In this document: piece after piece, positions 1-8,489 of the stretch | Layout of the letters: each line of letters opens with the position of its first letter | Numbering within the stretch: position 1 is the first letter of the stretch | NCBI RefSeq assembly: GCF_032085515.1 | Contig: NZ_JASXSX010000001.1 | Coordinates: forward strand, 62,001 to 126,000 | DNA: 64,000 bases | Reading direction: 5' to 3' | Source: Gleimia hominis | Lineage (GTDB): Bacteria > Actinomycetota > Actinomycetes > Actinomycetales > Actinomycetaceae | Notes under the pieces: model-generated | Told to the model about the DNA's origin: nothing | Database searches by the model: none | Seen by the model: the letters and a program-made list of their open reading frames with translations, nothing else | Made by a program: the position numbers and the translations under genes

Positions 1-277
1 TAATGTCACTGATGTGGCCTTCCCACAAGCTCGCGCCCTTAGAGATCAAACGGACCACGTCGTCGTCCCGCCATTGGAACGCCACAAACGTAGCATGCGG
101 AAGTGCGATCGGCAGGCACAAGCCGTCATTGTAATCCGTGTGCTCACCAATGAGGTTCACCCGGCCCGGCGCAATCCCCACTACCCCATTAAAAGGGGCG
201 AAAGTCTGTTCGAACAGTTCGGTTGCCTGCCGCGCCCCCTGCGGATCGCTCCAGTGCGGAATGAAAGTTACGGACAC
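1..277 (-). CDS. galK: Galactokinase, N-terminal part (cut by window edge)
   Basis: Galactokinase phosphorylates alpha-D-galactose with ATP to galactose-1-phosphate, the entry step of the Leloir pathway in the cytoplasm. Only the first 92 residues are in the window. The family signature GRVNLIGEHTDY is at residues 38-49, the usual place in bacterial GalK. The GTG at 275-277 was chosen as start because a GGAGG lies six bases upstream on the coding strand. The gene lies downstream of the alpha-galactosidase and its ABC importer on the same strand, so the cluster would import galactosides, release galactose and phosphorylate it. The identity is secure from the signature; the 3' part is unseen. 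Confidence 0.93.
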   Translation of the reverse strand, partial: MSVTFIPHWSDPQGARQATELFEQTFAPFNGVVGIAPGRVNLIGEHTDYNDGLCLPIALPHATFVAFQWRDDDVVRLISKGASLWEGHISDI

Positions 278-394
278 GATCTGCCTCCACGTTCCTCTCT
301 AGCAAGTCCCCTCAACGGCAGCTAACTACCACCATAAATCTTTTCACATTCAACAACCCAAAGGCAGGACTTCAACGGCGTGCACGCGTGGCCC

Positions 395-457
395 AGCCGT
401 TTCAAAGCCGCTCCCGTTCCAACGCTGCTCCCGTTCCAAAGCCGCTACCGTTCCACC
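395..457. repeat. 17-bp tandem repeat, three copies plus a partial one
   Basis: Three contiguous 17-bp units start at 407, 424 and 441 and differ by one to three bases, with a degraded half unit at 395-406. They fill the gap between galK and the alpha-galactosidase. No hairpin or coding sense was recognised. The gap 278-488 holds only the galK ribosome binding site and this repeat. Confidence 0.75.
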
Positions 458-488
458 AAGCGCAGTCCCTCTTGCGTCAAAACGGCTC

Positions 489-2126
489 TCACTTCACCAA
501 GAGCCGGTCTGAAATGCGTGAGGTTGGGTTCAAGTACTCGTCAAAGTTCACCTCTTGCCCGTCAACCCGGTAGGTGTAGCGGCCTACCTGTTCAACACGC
601 GGGTGGCGTTCGAAATGCGCTATCCACCGCTGCACGACCGCAGCTTCTTGGTCGCTGAGCCACGCGCGCGGATCCGAACACTGCGCAAACCCACACACCA
701 ACCCTGCTTGCGCGGTTAAAGCATTTACCTCGGGCGACAATAATGAACCCCGCGTACGGAAATACGCCACATCCGGGTCGCAATCCGCCAACGGTTTCAA
801 CCAGGCGCGCGAAAGCGAATTGCGAAGCGCATTCACCACCGCCGGGCCCGACGGATCCCGCTTGCGTTCCGTGTTATCCCAATACGGCGCCGTATCCGGC
901 CCCACCCGCATACCATCCAACACACCAAGCGACGCATTCACCACCGCACCCGAACCGAGCAAGTAAACGTCGCTCCCGACCGCTTCGCGCATAGTCTCTA
1001 AGCCCGCGCGGTAGGCAACCTCCCGGTCCATACCATGCTGCCGCTGTGCTTGCACTGCTGCTGCGTACAAAAAGTCGAGTTTGAACATGTCGAAACCCCA
1101 CCGGGCGATTTCACTCATGGTTTCTGCCAACCAGTCGTGTGCCTGCGGTTTCGAAAAGTCCAGCGCGTAGTATTCTTGCCCCCAGTTAAACCCGGAGGGG
1201 GTCAGCGACCCATCTTCGTTATGCAAAAACAGTTCCGGATACGCCTCTACCGTGGGGGTGCCCGGCAGAGCAATAAACGGTGACACCCACAGACCTGCCT
1301 TCAAACCCGCCTGGTGAATATCGTCCACCACCGGTTTCATGCCGCGCGGGAACTTCTGGTTCGCCCGCCAATCCCCCACTTTGCGTTCCCAGCCGTCGTC
1401 AATTTGCACCACGCCGTAGCCCAGTTTTTTCGCTGCAGGAATCTCACTGGTGATGATCTGTTCGGAAACCTCTTCAAACCACGAGTACCACGACGACCAC
1501 ACCGCACCGAGAACATCCACTGCTTGCTTGCGTTCTGGTAGTTGGCGGTATTGCGCAAGGGCTTTTGCGTAGCGGGCGAACACTTCCTGCTCCGCACCCG
1601 TGGTTACGAACCAGGCGCCACCATTCGCGTGCGCGCTACCTGTATCTATACACGTTGCTTCGATCGTATTTGGCGTGAGCGTCAGCACCGGGGTGGAACC
1701 ACTCAGTGCTCCCACTAACAGCACTTCCCCCTGCTCGGAAACAACCGCGGTCACCATCGAGGAGCGGTGCTTAGTAGTTGAATCATTCACCACATCTTCC
1801 GCGGTTAAGCTGCGCAGCGGGTTATCCCAGATTCGCCACGGATCCCGCTCGAGCGACCACCAGCGCGTGGGCGTCCAGGAGTTCCACCCGTGCCGGTAAT
1901 ACTCACTCACACCCCAGTTGTGGGTGACCTTCACGTGGGTTCCTTTAATTAGGTGCCCGCTACTTAGGTGCCCGCTATTAATTACGTGCTTGCTACTTAG
2001 GTGCCCGCTATTAATTACGTGCTTGCTACTTAGGTGCCCGCCGGCAGTTTCTTGCCCGCCCGGTGCGGAGGCGTCCTCTGCGGGGGCGTCCACGTGGATC
2101 GTTCCTGCTGGTGACGTGATTCTCAT
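489..2126 (-). CDS. Alpha-galactosidase (GH36/melibiase type)
   Basis: This enzyme removes terminal alpha-galactosyl residues from galactosides such as melibiose or raffinose. The TIM-barrel core holds QIDDGW at 241-246, KLDF at 349-352 with the expected nucleophile Asp351, and RVGPDTAPYW with the likely acid/base Asp411. The length of 545 residues is short against the 700-750 of classic GH36 enzymes because the N-terminal beta domain is small. There is no signal peptide, so it should act in the cytoplasm on imported sugar. An AAGGA lies upstream of the ATG. Residues about 28-58 are an 11-residue repeat unlike the rest of the protein, encoded by a DNA tandem repeat. Confidence 0.9.
   Translation of the reverse strand: MRITSPAGTIHVDAPAEDASAPGGQETAGGHLSSKHVINSGHLSSKHVINSGHLSSGHLIKGTHVKVTHNWGVSEYYRHGWNSWTPTRWWSLERDPWRIWDNPLRSLTAEDVVNDSTTKHRSSMVTAVVSEQGEVLLVGALSGSTPVLTLTPNTIEATCIDTGSAHANGGAWFVTTGAEQEVFARYAKALAQYRQLPERKQAVDVLGAVWSSWYSWFEEVSEQIITSEIPAAKKLGYGVVQIDDGWERKVGDWRANQKFPRGMKPVVDDIHQAGLKAGLWVSPFIALPGTPTVEAYPELFLHNEDGSLTPSGFNWGQEYYALDFSKPQAHDWLAETMSEIARWGFDMFKLDFLYAAAVQAQRQHGMDREVAYRAGLETMREAVGSDVYLLGSGAVVNASLGVLDGMRVGPDTAPYWDNTERKRDPSGPAVVNALRNSLSRAWLKPLADCDPDVAYFRTRGSLLSPEVNALTAQAGLVCGFAQCSDPRAWLSDQEAAVVQRWIAHFERHPRVEQVGRYTYRVDGQEVNFDEYLNPTSRISDRLLVK
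1951..2044 (-). repeat. 33-bp in-frame tandem repeat inside the alpha-galactosidase gene
   Basis: Two complete identical 33-bp units lie at 1966-1998 and 1999-2031, with partial units on both sides. They encode the 11-residue unit SGHLSSKHVIN near the N terminus, ahead of the conserved part of the enzyme. Because the unit is a multiple of three, copy-number change would lengthen the protein without breaking the frame. Confidence 0.85.
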
Positions 2127-2241
2127 GGGGTTTCATTCCTTACAATTTTTTGAGGGGGTGGGCAGTCGTTTGCGCGTAAAGTCAAGCTTTCTGAGGTAGT
2201 GGGCGGCAGCTTGGCCGTGGGGTAAACACGAGTGGTGTTAA

Positions 2242-2292
2242 CGGTGGGGTGCGCATAGGAGGTGTTCACGAGTAATGCCGCGCACCCCACCG
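2242..2292 (-). terminator. Strong hairpin between the binding-protein gene and the alpha-galactosidase gene
   Basis: A perfect 13-bp inverted repeat, CGGTGGGGTGCGC at 2242-2254 and its complement at 2280-2292, lies just after the stop of the solute-binding protein gene. The loop is 25 bases and no T-run follows on the minus strand, so it may be a 3' stabiliser or attenuator that sets binding protein above enzyme rather than a full terminator. Confidence 0.55.
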
Positions 2293-2297
2293 GGTCT

Positions 2298-3665
2298 TTA
2301 CTTCGACAGAATACTGTTTACCTTCTCATTCAATTTAGGTAGAGCGTCCTGTGGGGTAACCGAGAGGTTTTCGATCTCATCAAACGTTACCTGTCCCTCA
2401 CTGGAAATCTCATTACCATTATTAGTAATCGGGTAGTAAGCCAGTTTCTGCGGATCCTGCGCAATATCTATGTAAGCAGAAACGTCGTGGCCCGCATCCT
2501 TGTGTGCCTGCGCGGCTTTCTCCGAATACTCCTTCAGTGACGGGAACACGATCGCGTCTTTCGCAACAATTGCCTGGCACTTGTCGGAAGTAAGGAACTT
2601 GACCCACTTCCACGCATTCTCCGGGTTCTTCGCCTGCTTCGTAATCGACGGAGCTAACCCGTTAATAATCGTCTTCTGCCCCACCGGCCCGGTTGGCAGC
2701 GGAGCGAACGCGAACTCGTTCTTCTCCGAAGACGTCCACAAGTTAATCCGCCACGACCCATCCGGTACCAGCGCGGCCTTCCCCTGCTCCATCATCGGTT
2801 CCAAACCAAGTGGCCCAGCGACCTCCAGGGGCGTAACAAAACCGGCTTTAATCTGATCTTGCCACCAACTGATTGACTCTATTAGCTTCGGGTCACTCAT
2901 CTTGTACTCGGTGCCAAACGGGTTCTTATCTAAGTATTCAAACCCGTTAGATAGTGCTAGCCACGACCACTGGCCCTGGCCCACAATGCCACCACCTTGT
3001 TCTAAGCCCCAGCCGTAGACCTCAACATTATCTTTATCGAAACCGGGTTCGTCCCCGCGTTTACCGTTCTTATCCACCGTTAGGTGCGCGATGAGTTTAC
3101 CGAACGTACCCCCATCTTTGGGGTTCCAAGTGAGCTTGTTCAGATCCTCAGCTTTATAACCCGCATCTTCCACGAGTTTTGTATTGTAAACGAACGCTAT
3201 CGTATCCCAGTCTTGTGGAATACCGTAACGCGCCCCATCCTTTTCCCACAGTTTAGTTAGTTCACCGGTGTACTTAGAAAAATCGATCTCATCGTCTTTG
3301 ATGAACTGATTCAGGTCAATAATCTGTTTCTTCCCCACCAGTTCGGGGTAGTACTGGACGTGGTTCGTAATCACGTCCGGGGCGGTACCAGAAACCAGGT
3401 CGGTCGTGAGGTTCTTCCAGTAATCATCCCACCCCTGCTGTTCAATTTTGACCTTGAGGCCACTGTCTTTCTCAAATGCGTCAGCACACTTCTGATACGT
3501 GGCTTGCTGACCGGGGTCCCACAGGCGGTATGTGATTTCTTTACTATCACCCGCCTTAGTATCCTTTGCTTTTTCACCCGACACGGAGGTACCACCAGAG
3601 CATCCTGCTAAAAGCAGGCACGTGGCCGCTGCCATGGCTGCTAGTTTGCTTATCTTATTCTTCAT
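2298..3665 (-). CDS. Sugar ABC transporter solute-binding lipoprotein
   Basis: This is the extracellular substrate receptor of a carbohydrate ABC importer (SBP_bac_1 type). The N terminus is a lipoprotein signal: lysines, a hydrophobic stretch and the lipobox LLAGC, with Cys22 as the lipidated residue. The mature protein of about 430 residues has the usual length, and its many Trp and Tyr residues fit sugar stacking. It is followed upstream in the operon by two permease genes, but no ATPase gene is nearby, so a shared MsiK-type ATPase elsewhere would power it, as is common in actinobacteria. The neighbouring alpha-galactosidase and galactokinase suggest an alpha-galactoside substrate; that is inference. 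Confidence 0.9.
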   Translation of the reverse strand: MKNKISKLAAMAAATCLLLAGCSGGTSVSGEKAKDTKAGDSKEITYRLWDPGQQATYQKCADAFEKDSGLKVKIEQQGWDDYWKNLTTDLVSGTAPDVITNHVQYYPELVGKKQIIDLNQFIKDDEIDFSKYTGELTKLWEKDGARYGIPQDWDTIAFVYNTKLVEDAGYKAEDLNKLTWNPKDGGTFGKLIAHLTVDKNGKRGDEPGFDKDNVEVYGWGLEQGGGIVGQGQWSWLALSNGFEYLDKNPFGTEYKMSDPKLIESISWWQDQIKAGFVTPLEVAGPLGLEPMMEQGKAALVPDGSWRINLWTSSEKNEFAFAPLPTGPVGQKTIINGLAPSITKQAKNPENAWKWVKFLTSDKCQAIVAKDAIVFPSLKEYSEKAAQAHKDAGHDVSAYIDIAQDPQKLAYYPITNNGNEISSEGQVTFDEIENLSVTPQDALPKLNEKVNSILSK

Positions 3666-3698
3666 GGTTGTTTCCCTTTCAAATTTTCTAACCAGCCG

Positions 3699-4586
3699 CT
3701 ACTTCGCCGCTGTTAGCCCTAGAGAGTTCACTAAACGCTTCCCAAAAATCAGGAGCAGTAAGAACATGGGGATTATCTGCAGTGTCGCAGCTGCCATTAA
3801 ACCCGCCCAGTCTGGTCTTGTTGAGGGGGAGGACTGCGCGAATACGGACAGCGCCACGTTCAGCAGCCGCACGTTCTCTGCCTTAGCGATCAGTTGTGGC
3901 CACATGTATTCGTTCCACCCGAACACCGCTTGAATAATCGCCAGCGTGGTTATTGGCGCGGCGCACATTGGGACAATCATTTTGCGAAAAATTGTCCACC
4001 GCGATGCCCCATCGATCATCGCCGCTTCCTCCACTTCGCGTGGTAGCGAGAGCATGAACTGCCTCAGGAAAAAAATTCCAAACGGGCAGATCAAAACGTA
4101 TGGGGCGAGGAGGCCTTGGAAAGTGTTGATCCACGCCAACTGGTCCATCAGTACGAAGTTTGGCAGGGCAATGAAAATCGGGGGAATCATGAGGGCGGTT
4201 AACAGGATTACGAAGATCGTGTCGCGGCCCCGAAAGTGCAGTCTAGACAGTGCGTACGCGGCCATGGTTGACGTCGTTACTTGCGCGACCACCAGGATGA
4301 TTACGAACACCAGGGAGTTACGCATGTACAACCAGAAGTTAATGGTAGCTGCGGTTCCGCCGGCGGCAACGCTCTCTTCCGGGGTCGTCATGCCGAGCAC
4401 GCGTTTGAAGTTAATCCACGTGGCGTTTTCTGGGATCAGTGAGTAGTTGCCAGAGAACACTTCTGGGTTCGGCGTCATCGCTGTGCGCACTGCCCACAGA
4501 AGTGGCAAAACAGTGACGATCATCAGGAGGATCAGTAGCCCCCAGCCAGCTAGTTTGCCTGAGTTTGTTTTTCGTTTTGCCGCCAT
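3699..4586 (-). CDS. Sugar ABC transporter permease, MalG type
   Basis: An inner-membrane permease of 295 residues with six predicted membrane segments. The EAA loop that contacts the ATPase is at about residues 187-206 (EEAAMIDGASRWTIFRKMIV). The short cytoplasmic N terminus and single early membrane segment before the large loop are typical of the MalG half. The ATG lies two bases after the stop of the MalF-type gene, so the two are probably translationally coupled. It pairs with that gene and with the lipoprotein gene downstream. Confidence 0.93.
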   Translation of the reverse strand: MAAKRKTNSGKLAGWGLLILLMIVTVLPLLWAVRTAMTPNPEVFSGNYSLIPENATWINFKRVLGMTTPEESVAAGGTAATINFWLYMRNSLVFVIILVVAQVTTSTMAAYALSRLHFRGRDTIFVILLTALMIPPIFIALPNFVLMDQLAWINTFQGLLAPYVLICPFGIFFLRQFMLSLPREVEEAAMIDGASRWTIFRKMIVPMCAAPITTLAIIQAVFGWNEYMWPQLIAKAENVRLLNVALSVFAQSSPSTRPDWAGLMAAATLQIIPMFLLLLIFGKRLVNSLGLTAAK

Positions 4587-4588
4587 AC

Positions 4589-5563
4589 CTAGTCCATATC
4601 CGATTCGTTTGAGCGAGCGAGGCGCAGTTGGAAAAGCGTTAGGATCACGAGGGCTGCCATGAGCACCACGGCCATAGCGGAGGCGTACCCCATGTCGAAC
4701 TGCTCGAATGCTTTTTCGTAGATATATAGGTAGATAACGCGCGTGGCGTTTCCAGGCCCGCCTTTAGTAGCTACCGAAACTGTGTCGAAAATCTGGAACG
4801 AACCAATCATCGAAACCACAATCACCATCACCAGTATGGGGCGCAGCAGCGGCACTGTGATGAAGCGGAAAGACTGCCAGGTGGACGCGCCTTCCGTGTC
4901 GGCGGATTCGTAAATCATCTTCGGAATAGTCTGCATACCCGCAAACAGCAGCAGGCCCGTGTACCCCATGTTCCGCCACGAGTTCACCAGCGCCACCGTG
5001 TAAATCGCTATATCGGGGTTACCGTAGAACGAAATAGGTCCAATATCTAAAAAGCCAATCACGTGGTTCAGCAGCCCCACGGTTGGATCCAGAATGAACA
5101 GCGTGATCGCCGCGATCGTCACGTTGGGAACCAACCACGGCAACAACAGGGTGGACCGCACCCACGTGGATTGCGAAACACGCTGCATCAGCACCGCAAT
5201 TAATAATCCCAGGATGGTTTGCGTCGTAATGTTTACCACCACGTAGATGACGGTTACTTTTACCGCGTTGAGGAACGTGGCGTCGCTTAGCAAACGCGTG
5301 TAGTTGTCGAAACCGATCCAGTGTGCGTCCTCAAGCAAATTCCAGTCGGTAAACGACATCTGAATCCCGCGCACAATGGGGACGAAATAGAAAATGAGGA
5401 ACCCGAGAACTGCGGGTGCAAGGAACCAGATTGCTGCGCGCGCGTCCTTACTGCTGTGCTTGTGGCCCGGTTTGTTGCCATGCGCAGACTTGTTCGCGCG
5501 CAGGCGCCCGCGTAGTCCCCCACGATTTTGTGCGCGGGTCGGTTGCACGGCAGTGGTTGTCAT
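4589..5563 (-). CDS. Sugar ABC transporter permease, MalF type
   Basis: The partner permease has six membrane segments and an EAA loop near its C-terminal third (YESADTEGASTWQSFRFITV). I place the start at the ATG at 5561-5563, where GGGAG sits five bases upstream, giving 324 residues and a basic tail of about 40 residues before the first membrane helix. The frame stays open to a GTG at 5683, but that codon has no ribosome binding site and would eat into the divergent promoter region. The gene is the first of the importer operon and diverges from the ROK regulator. Confidence 0.88.
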   Translation of the reverse strand: MTTTAVQPTRAQNRGGLRGRLRANKSAHGNKPGHKHSSKDARAAIWFLAPAVLGFLIFYFVPIVRGIQMSFTDWNLLEDAHWIGFDNYTRLLSDATFLNAVKVTVIYVVVNITTQTILGLLIAVLMQRVSQSTWVRSTLLLPWLVPNVTIAAITLFILDPTVGLLNHVIGFLDIGPISFYGNPDIAIYTVALVNSWRNMGYTGLLLFAGMQTIPKMIYESADTEGASTWQSFRFITVPLLRPILVMVIVVSMIGSFQIFDTVSVATKGGPGNATRVIYLYIYEKAFEQFDMGYASAMAVVLMAALVILTLFQLRLARSNESDMD

Positions 5564-5708
5564 CTGCGCTCCCATCATTGCGGTTAAGCTTCTTCGCCCA
5601 GTTTTCTTGCTATTTGTGCGGTAAACCGAAGACGCTGTTGTCGTTTGGCACCCCTGTTTCAGCAAGTTTGAGTTGCTAGACACACATTATTACGTTAGTT
5701 TCATATGT
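5564..5708. promoter_or_regulatory. Divergent promoter region between the importer operon and the ROK regulator
   Basis: This 145-bp gap must hold the promoters of both divergent units. It contains the interrupted inverted repeat AGCAAGTTTGAGTTGCT at 5661-5677, a reasonable ROK operator candidate, and an AT-rich stretch at 5681-5708. I could not fix a confident -35/-10 pair for either direction. Confidence 0.4.
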
Positions 5709-7007
5709 ATGTCAAGTAACCACGGAAACCCACGAACGCAACGCGCTCCCCGCACCACCTCCCGACCGCAAGCGCGAACTGATTCGAAGCAGGAAACTCA
5801 ACACGCGCCTCAGGGGAAGGCAAAGTCGAAAACGCAACGCGCCCCTCAGGGGGCGCCGCGTCGAGTTCAGCGGCGTGTGAACCTGCTGAATACGTTCCGT
5901 CAGCTCACGTCTGCGCAGACTATAAGTACCCTGTCGACGCAGATTAATGTGTCGCGTCCGGCAGTGGAACGTATCGTAGCGGACCTGGACAACTTGGGGT
6001 GGGTGAAGCAGCTGGCGCCCGACAATTCTTTTGGCCGACCCGCTACGCGATGGACTTTGGATGCGGATACCGTTCACGTGCTCGGGTTGGATATTGGCGC
6101 GCACCACTGTACGGCAATGGTTTGTGATTTATTTGGTGAGGTTCTAAGTGAACTCACCGTCGATCTGGACGCTAAGACTCCGGCTAAACAGCGGCTATTG
6201 GACGCCACAGAGGCTGGTTGCGAAGCGGTTAAAGCGGCCGACCTGTCGATTGAGGAGATTACGTTGTGCGCAGTGGCTTCCCCCGGGGTGGTTAACGAAG
6301 GGGTGGTCACGTATTACGGTGGTTCGGGAATGCCGGATTGGCGGGGAACTGATATTGCACAAGAAGTGTCGGGGGTACTTCATTGCGAAACCGTGGTGGC
6401 CGGCGACTGTGCGCTCGGCGCGTTAGGGGAATCTTGGCGGGGCGCCGCGGAAGGCCACGACGATGTCGTGTACATCCTCTCGGGTGAACGCACCGGAGGG
6501 GCAGCGATTATTAACGGGCAGATTCACCGCGGACTACAGGGCGCAGCCGGGCTGATCGGGGAGCTATCTCCGATTCGGTGGAAGGATATTGAAGCCGAAA
6601 CGTGTGCGAAACGCGTTTACGAAACCGATGAGATCACCAGCCGCACCGAAATCTTCAATGCCGCCCGCACCGGCGACGCGAAAGCAGTGTCGGTAATCGA
6701 AGACTTCGCGGACGCACTGTCACTAGGCGCGGCCGCCATGGTTCTTACGCTCGCTCCATCACACCTGGTGGTGGGTGGTAAATACTCCGCATTTTCCGAC
6801 CTATTCTTGGAGCGATTTGTAAACAATCTGCAGCATTGGTGCCCGGTAATGCCGCAAGTGTCCGCATCCGCGTTAGGCCCGCGGGCAATCTGCTTGGGGG
6901 CACTGCGTCTAGGGCTCGACACGCTCTTTGAGTACTTAGAAAACACTGCGCTGGCGGGCGATGTGTTCCCCTCAGCAGAAGGATTCAAAAAACAATTCCA
7001 AGCCTGA
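5709..7007 (+). CDS. ROK-family transcriptional regulator
   Basis: A sugar-responsive regulator of about 432 residues. After a low-complexity basic tail with the repeated motif QRAPQG, a winged helix-turn-helix covers about residues 45-90, followed by the ROK sugar-kinase fold with its phosphate loop LGLDIGAHHCT. The usual ROK zinc site (a His followed by a CxCGxxGC cluster) is missing: after GAAGLIGELS the sequence has no such cysteines. The ATG at 5709 has no Shine-Dalgarno and may be leaderless; a TTG 12 codons upstream is the alternative. Its divergence from the importer operon suggests that it controls galactoside use. Confidence 0.85.
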   Translation: MSSNHGNPRTQRAPRTTSRPQARTDSKQETQHAPQGKAKSKTQRAPQGAPRRVQRRVNLLNTFRQLTSAQTISTLSTQINVSRPAVERIVADLDNLGWVKQLAPDNSFGRPATRWTLDADTVHVLGLDIGAHHCTAMVCDLFGEVLSELTVDLDAKTPAKQRLLDATEAGCEAVKAADLSIEEITLCAVASPGVVNEGVVTYYGGSGMPDWRGTDIAQEVSGVLHCETVVAGDCALGALGESWRGAAEGHDDVVYILSGERTGGAAIINGQIHRGLQGAAGLIGELSPIRWKDIEAETCAKRVYETDEITSRTEIFNAARTGDAKAVSVIEDFADALSLGAAAMVLTLAPSHLVVGGKYSAFSDLFLERFVNNLQHWCPVMPQVSASALGPRAICLGALRLGLDTLFEYLENTALAGDVFPSAEGFKKQFQA

Positions 7008-7074
7008 GGTTCGTGCCCGACTTGTGTGCGGATGTAGCCTCGCGCACCTGTCTGGTCCACAAGTAGCGCCACTG

Positions 7075-7112
7075 CCTCCAAGGGCGCTTGTTATGCTTCC
7101 TTGGAGGTTTTT
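7075..7112 (+). terminator. Rho-independent terminator after the ROK gene
   Basis: A perfect 9-bp stem, CCTCCAAGG at 7075-7083 with CCTTGGAGG at 7099-7107, is followed directly by five T. It lies 68 bases after the stop of the plus-strand regulator gene and suits termination of that transcript. Confidence 0.85.
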
Positions 7113-7138
7113 GTCGTGAATCCCTCTCTTTGCTAGCT

Positions 7139-7205
7139 GGTACAGAGTTAGCCCAGCTAGTACGAACTTGGTGCAGCGGGTACAGAGTTAGTCCAGTTGG
7201 TATAA
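7139..7205. repeat. 40-bp direct repeat at the 3' end of the amidohydrolase gene
   Basis: The motif GGTACAGAGTTAG occurs at 7139-7151 and again at 7179-7191 with similar sequence after each copy, a period of 40 bp. The second copy overlaps the last codons and stop of the minus-strand amidohydrolase, so the gene may have ended inside a repeat expansion. Confidence 0.6.
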
Positions 7206-8132
7206 CCGTTGCGCGTTTGTGCGCAGTATGGAGTTCCGTTGTTCCTCAGGCAATTTGGCTTGCCGCACGTAATTAAATGCGCGCACGTACTTGTCTTCTT
7301 GGAAATAGGGGTGGTCGGATCCCCCTAGAATTTGCGTGTCCCCATAGCTTTCAACCGCTAGGCGCAGCGCGGGTTCGTAGAAGTTCGCGGCGTCAAAGTA
7401 GAAGGTTCGTAGTGTTTCTTGAGGGGACGCGGGGAACGCATCCCAATCCGTGTAGTTATCCTCAATGCGTTGGAACATGAACGCTAAGTCGCCTCCCAGG
7501 TGCGCGATGTGGAAGCGAATATTGGGGTATTTACCGGGAATCCCCGCTTTCAGTAGGTGGAGGGTAGCGGTGGCGTCCTCCACGGGCGCACCATTAACCC
7601 ACGCGAGCCCCTTATCTGCAATCAACGGTGAGCACACCCCATATCCCGTCGGGTGAATATTCACTACCGCGTGCCGGTCGTTCAGCTGCGTCCAAATCGG
7701 AGCGAACGATTCGTCATCCAACGTGGTGCCATCACGGAAAACGGTGGGCAGTGAGACCCCCAGGAAGCCACGTTCGAACACATGCGGCAGTTCCGCGAGC
7801 GCAGCCTCAACATCTGGCAGTGGTAACGCACCGTACGCATGGAACCGCCCCGGGTAGGTATCGATCAGCCTCGCGTACTCGTCGTTAATCCACTGCGCGG
7901 TCTGCGCGTCCGCCGGTACCTGCGGCGTCACGGCCAGCACCTGCTGCTCCACCCCAGCTTTGTCCATCCACTGCAGGCGAGTGCGCATGTCCTCATCGGA
8001 AGAATCCGCGTTCATGCCCCGCGCAATCGCAGTGGTATCCGGATCCACCCCAGCTTGTTCCAGCATGTCTAGGTATCGGGCAGGGTAAACGTGAGCGTGT
8101 GTATCTATCGCCAGTGTGTCGTTAACAGTCAT
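7188..8132 (-). CDS. Amidohydrolase-family metal-dependent hydrolase/decarboxylase (ACMSD-like)
   Basis: A 314-residue TIM-barrel protein of the Amidohydro_2 group, which includes 2-amino-3-carboxymuconate semialdehyde decarboxylase and related decarboxylases. Metal ligands can be seen: THAH at residues 11-14, NIHP with His160, FHIAHLGG with His208 and His211, and GSDHPYF with Asp273. It is cytoplasmic, with no signal peptide. The substrate cannot be told from the sequence. It lies alone between the ROK gene (convergent) and a repeat-filled gap before the putative deoxyribose operon, and I see no clear functional link to either. Confidence 0.8.
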   Translation of the reverse strand: MTVNDTLAIDTHAHVYPARYLDMLEQAGVDPDTTAIARGMNADSSDEDMRTRLQWMDKAGVEQQVLAVTPQVPADAQTAQWINDEYARLIDTYPGRFHAYGALPLPDVEAALAELPHVFERGFLGVSLPTVFRDGTTLDDESFAPIWTQLNDRHAVVNIHPTGYGVCSPLIADKGLAWVNGAPVEDATATLHLLKAGIPGKYPNIRFHIAHLGGDLAFMFQRIEDNYTDWDAFPASPQETLRTFYFDAANFYEPALRLAVESYGDTQILGGSDHPYFQEDKYVRAFNYVRQAKLPEEQRNSILRTNAQRLYQLD

Positions 8133-8206
8133 ACTCCCAGGCTATAACGGGTAGCAGCCATGAGCTACAGGGAATGAAAGCCCCCGCTCAGCACACTCAG
8201 CTACCA

Positions 8207-8304
8207 GCTATCGTACGGGCAACGCCCCACTCAGCCGCCAGCTATCGTACGGGCAACGCCCCGCTCAGCCGCCAGCTATCGTACGGGCAACGCCCCACTC
8301 ACCT
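8207..8304. repeat. 34-bp tandem repeat, nearly three copies
   Basis: Contiguous units begin at 8207, 8241 and 8275 (each starting GCTATCGTACGGGCAACGCC) and differ by one or two bases. They lie upstream of the amidohydrolase start. There are no spacers between units, so this is a simple tandem array and not a CRISPR. Confidence 0.85.
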
Positions 8305-8340
8305 GACGCGCACCATGCCCCGCAGAACATGGTGGATGCG

Positions 8341-8475
8341 CGCCGGGCAAGTAGGGCGAGGGGTACTACGCCGGGCAAGTGGGACGCGAAGTACTACGCC
8401 AGGCAAGTAGGGCGAGGGGCACTACGCCAGGCAAGTGGGGCGCGGAGCACTAGGCCGGGCGAGTAAGCGTCATGC
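8341..8475. repeat. 28-bp tandem repeat with alternating A/B units
   Basis: Four complete 28-bp units start at 8341, 8369, 8397 and 8425, with a degraded fifth at 8453. Units 1 and 3 share GTAGGGCGAGGGG, while units 2 and 4 share a GTGGG..CGCG form, so the array also has a 56-bp higher-order period. It ends just before the 3' end of the kinase gene. No open frame or hairpin explains it. Confidence 0.85.
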
Positions 8476-8489
8476 CTGGCGCACACCTG

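Noticed and set aside
5564..5683. Longer start for the MalF-type permease at GTG 5683
   Set aside because: There is no ribosome binding site there, and it would extend an already long basic tail into the divergent promoter region.
8207..8475. Repeat arrays considered as CRISPR
   Set aside because: Units are contiguous with no spacers, and no cas genes are present in the window.
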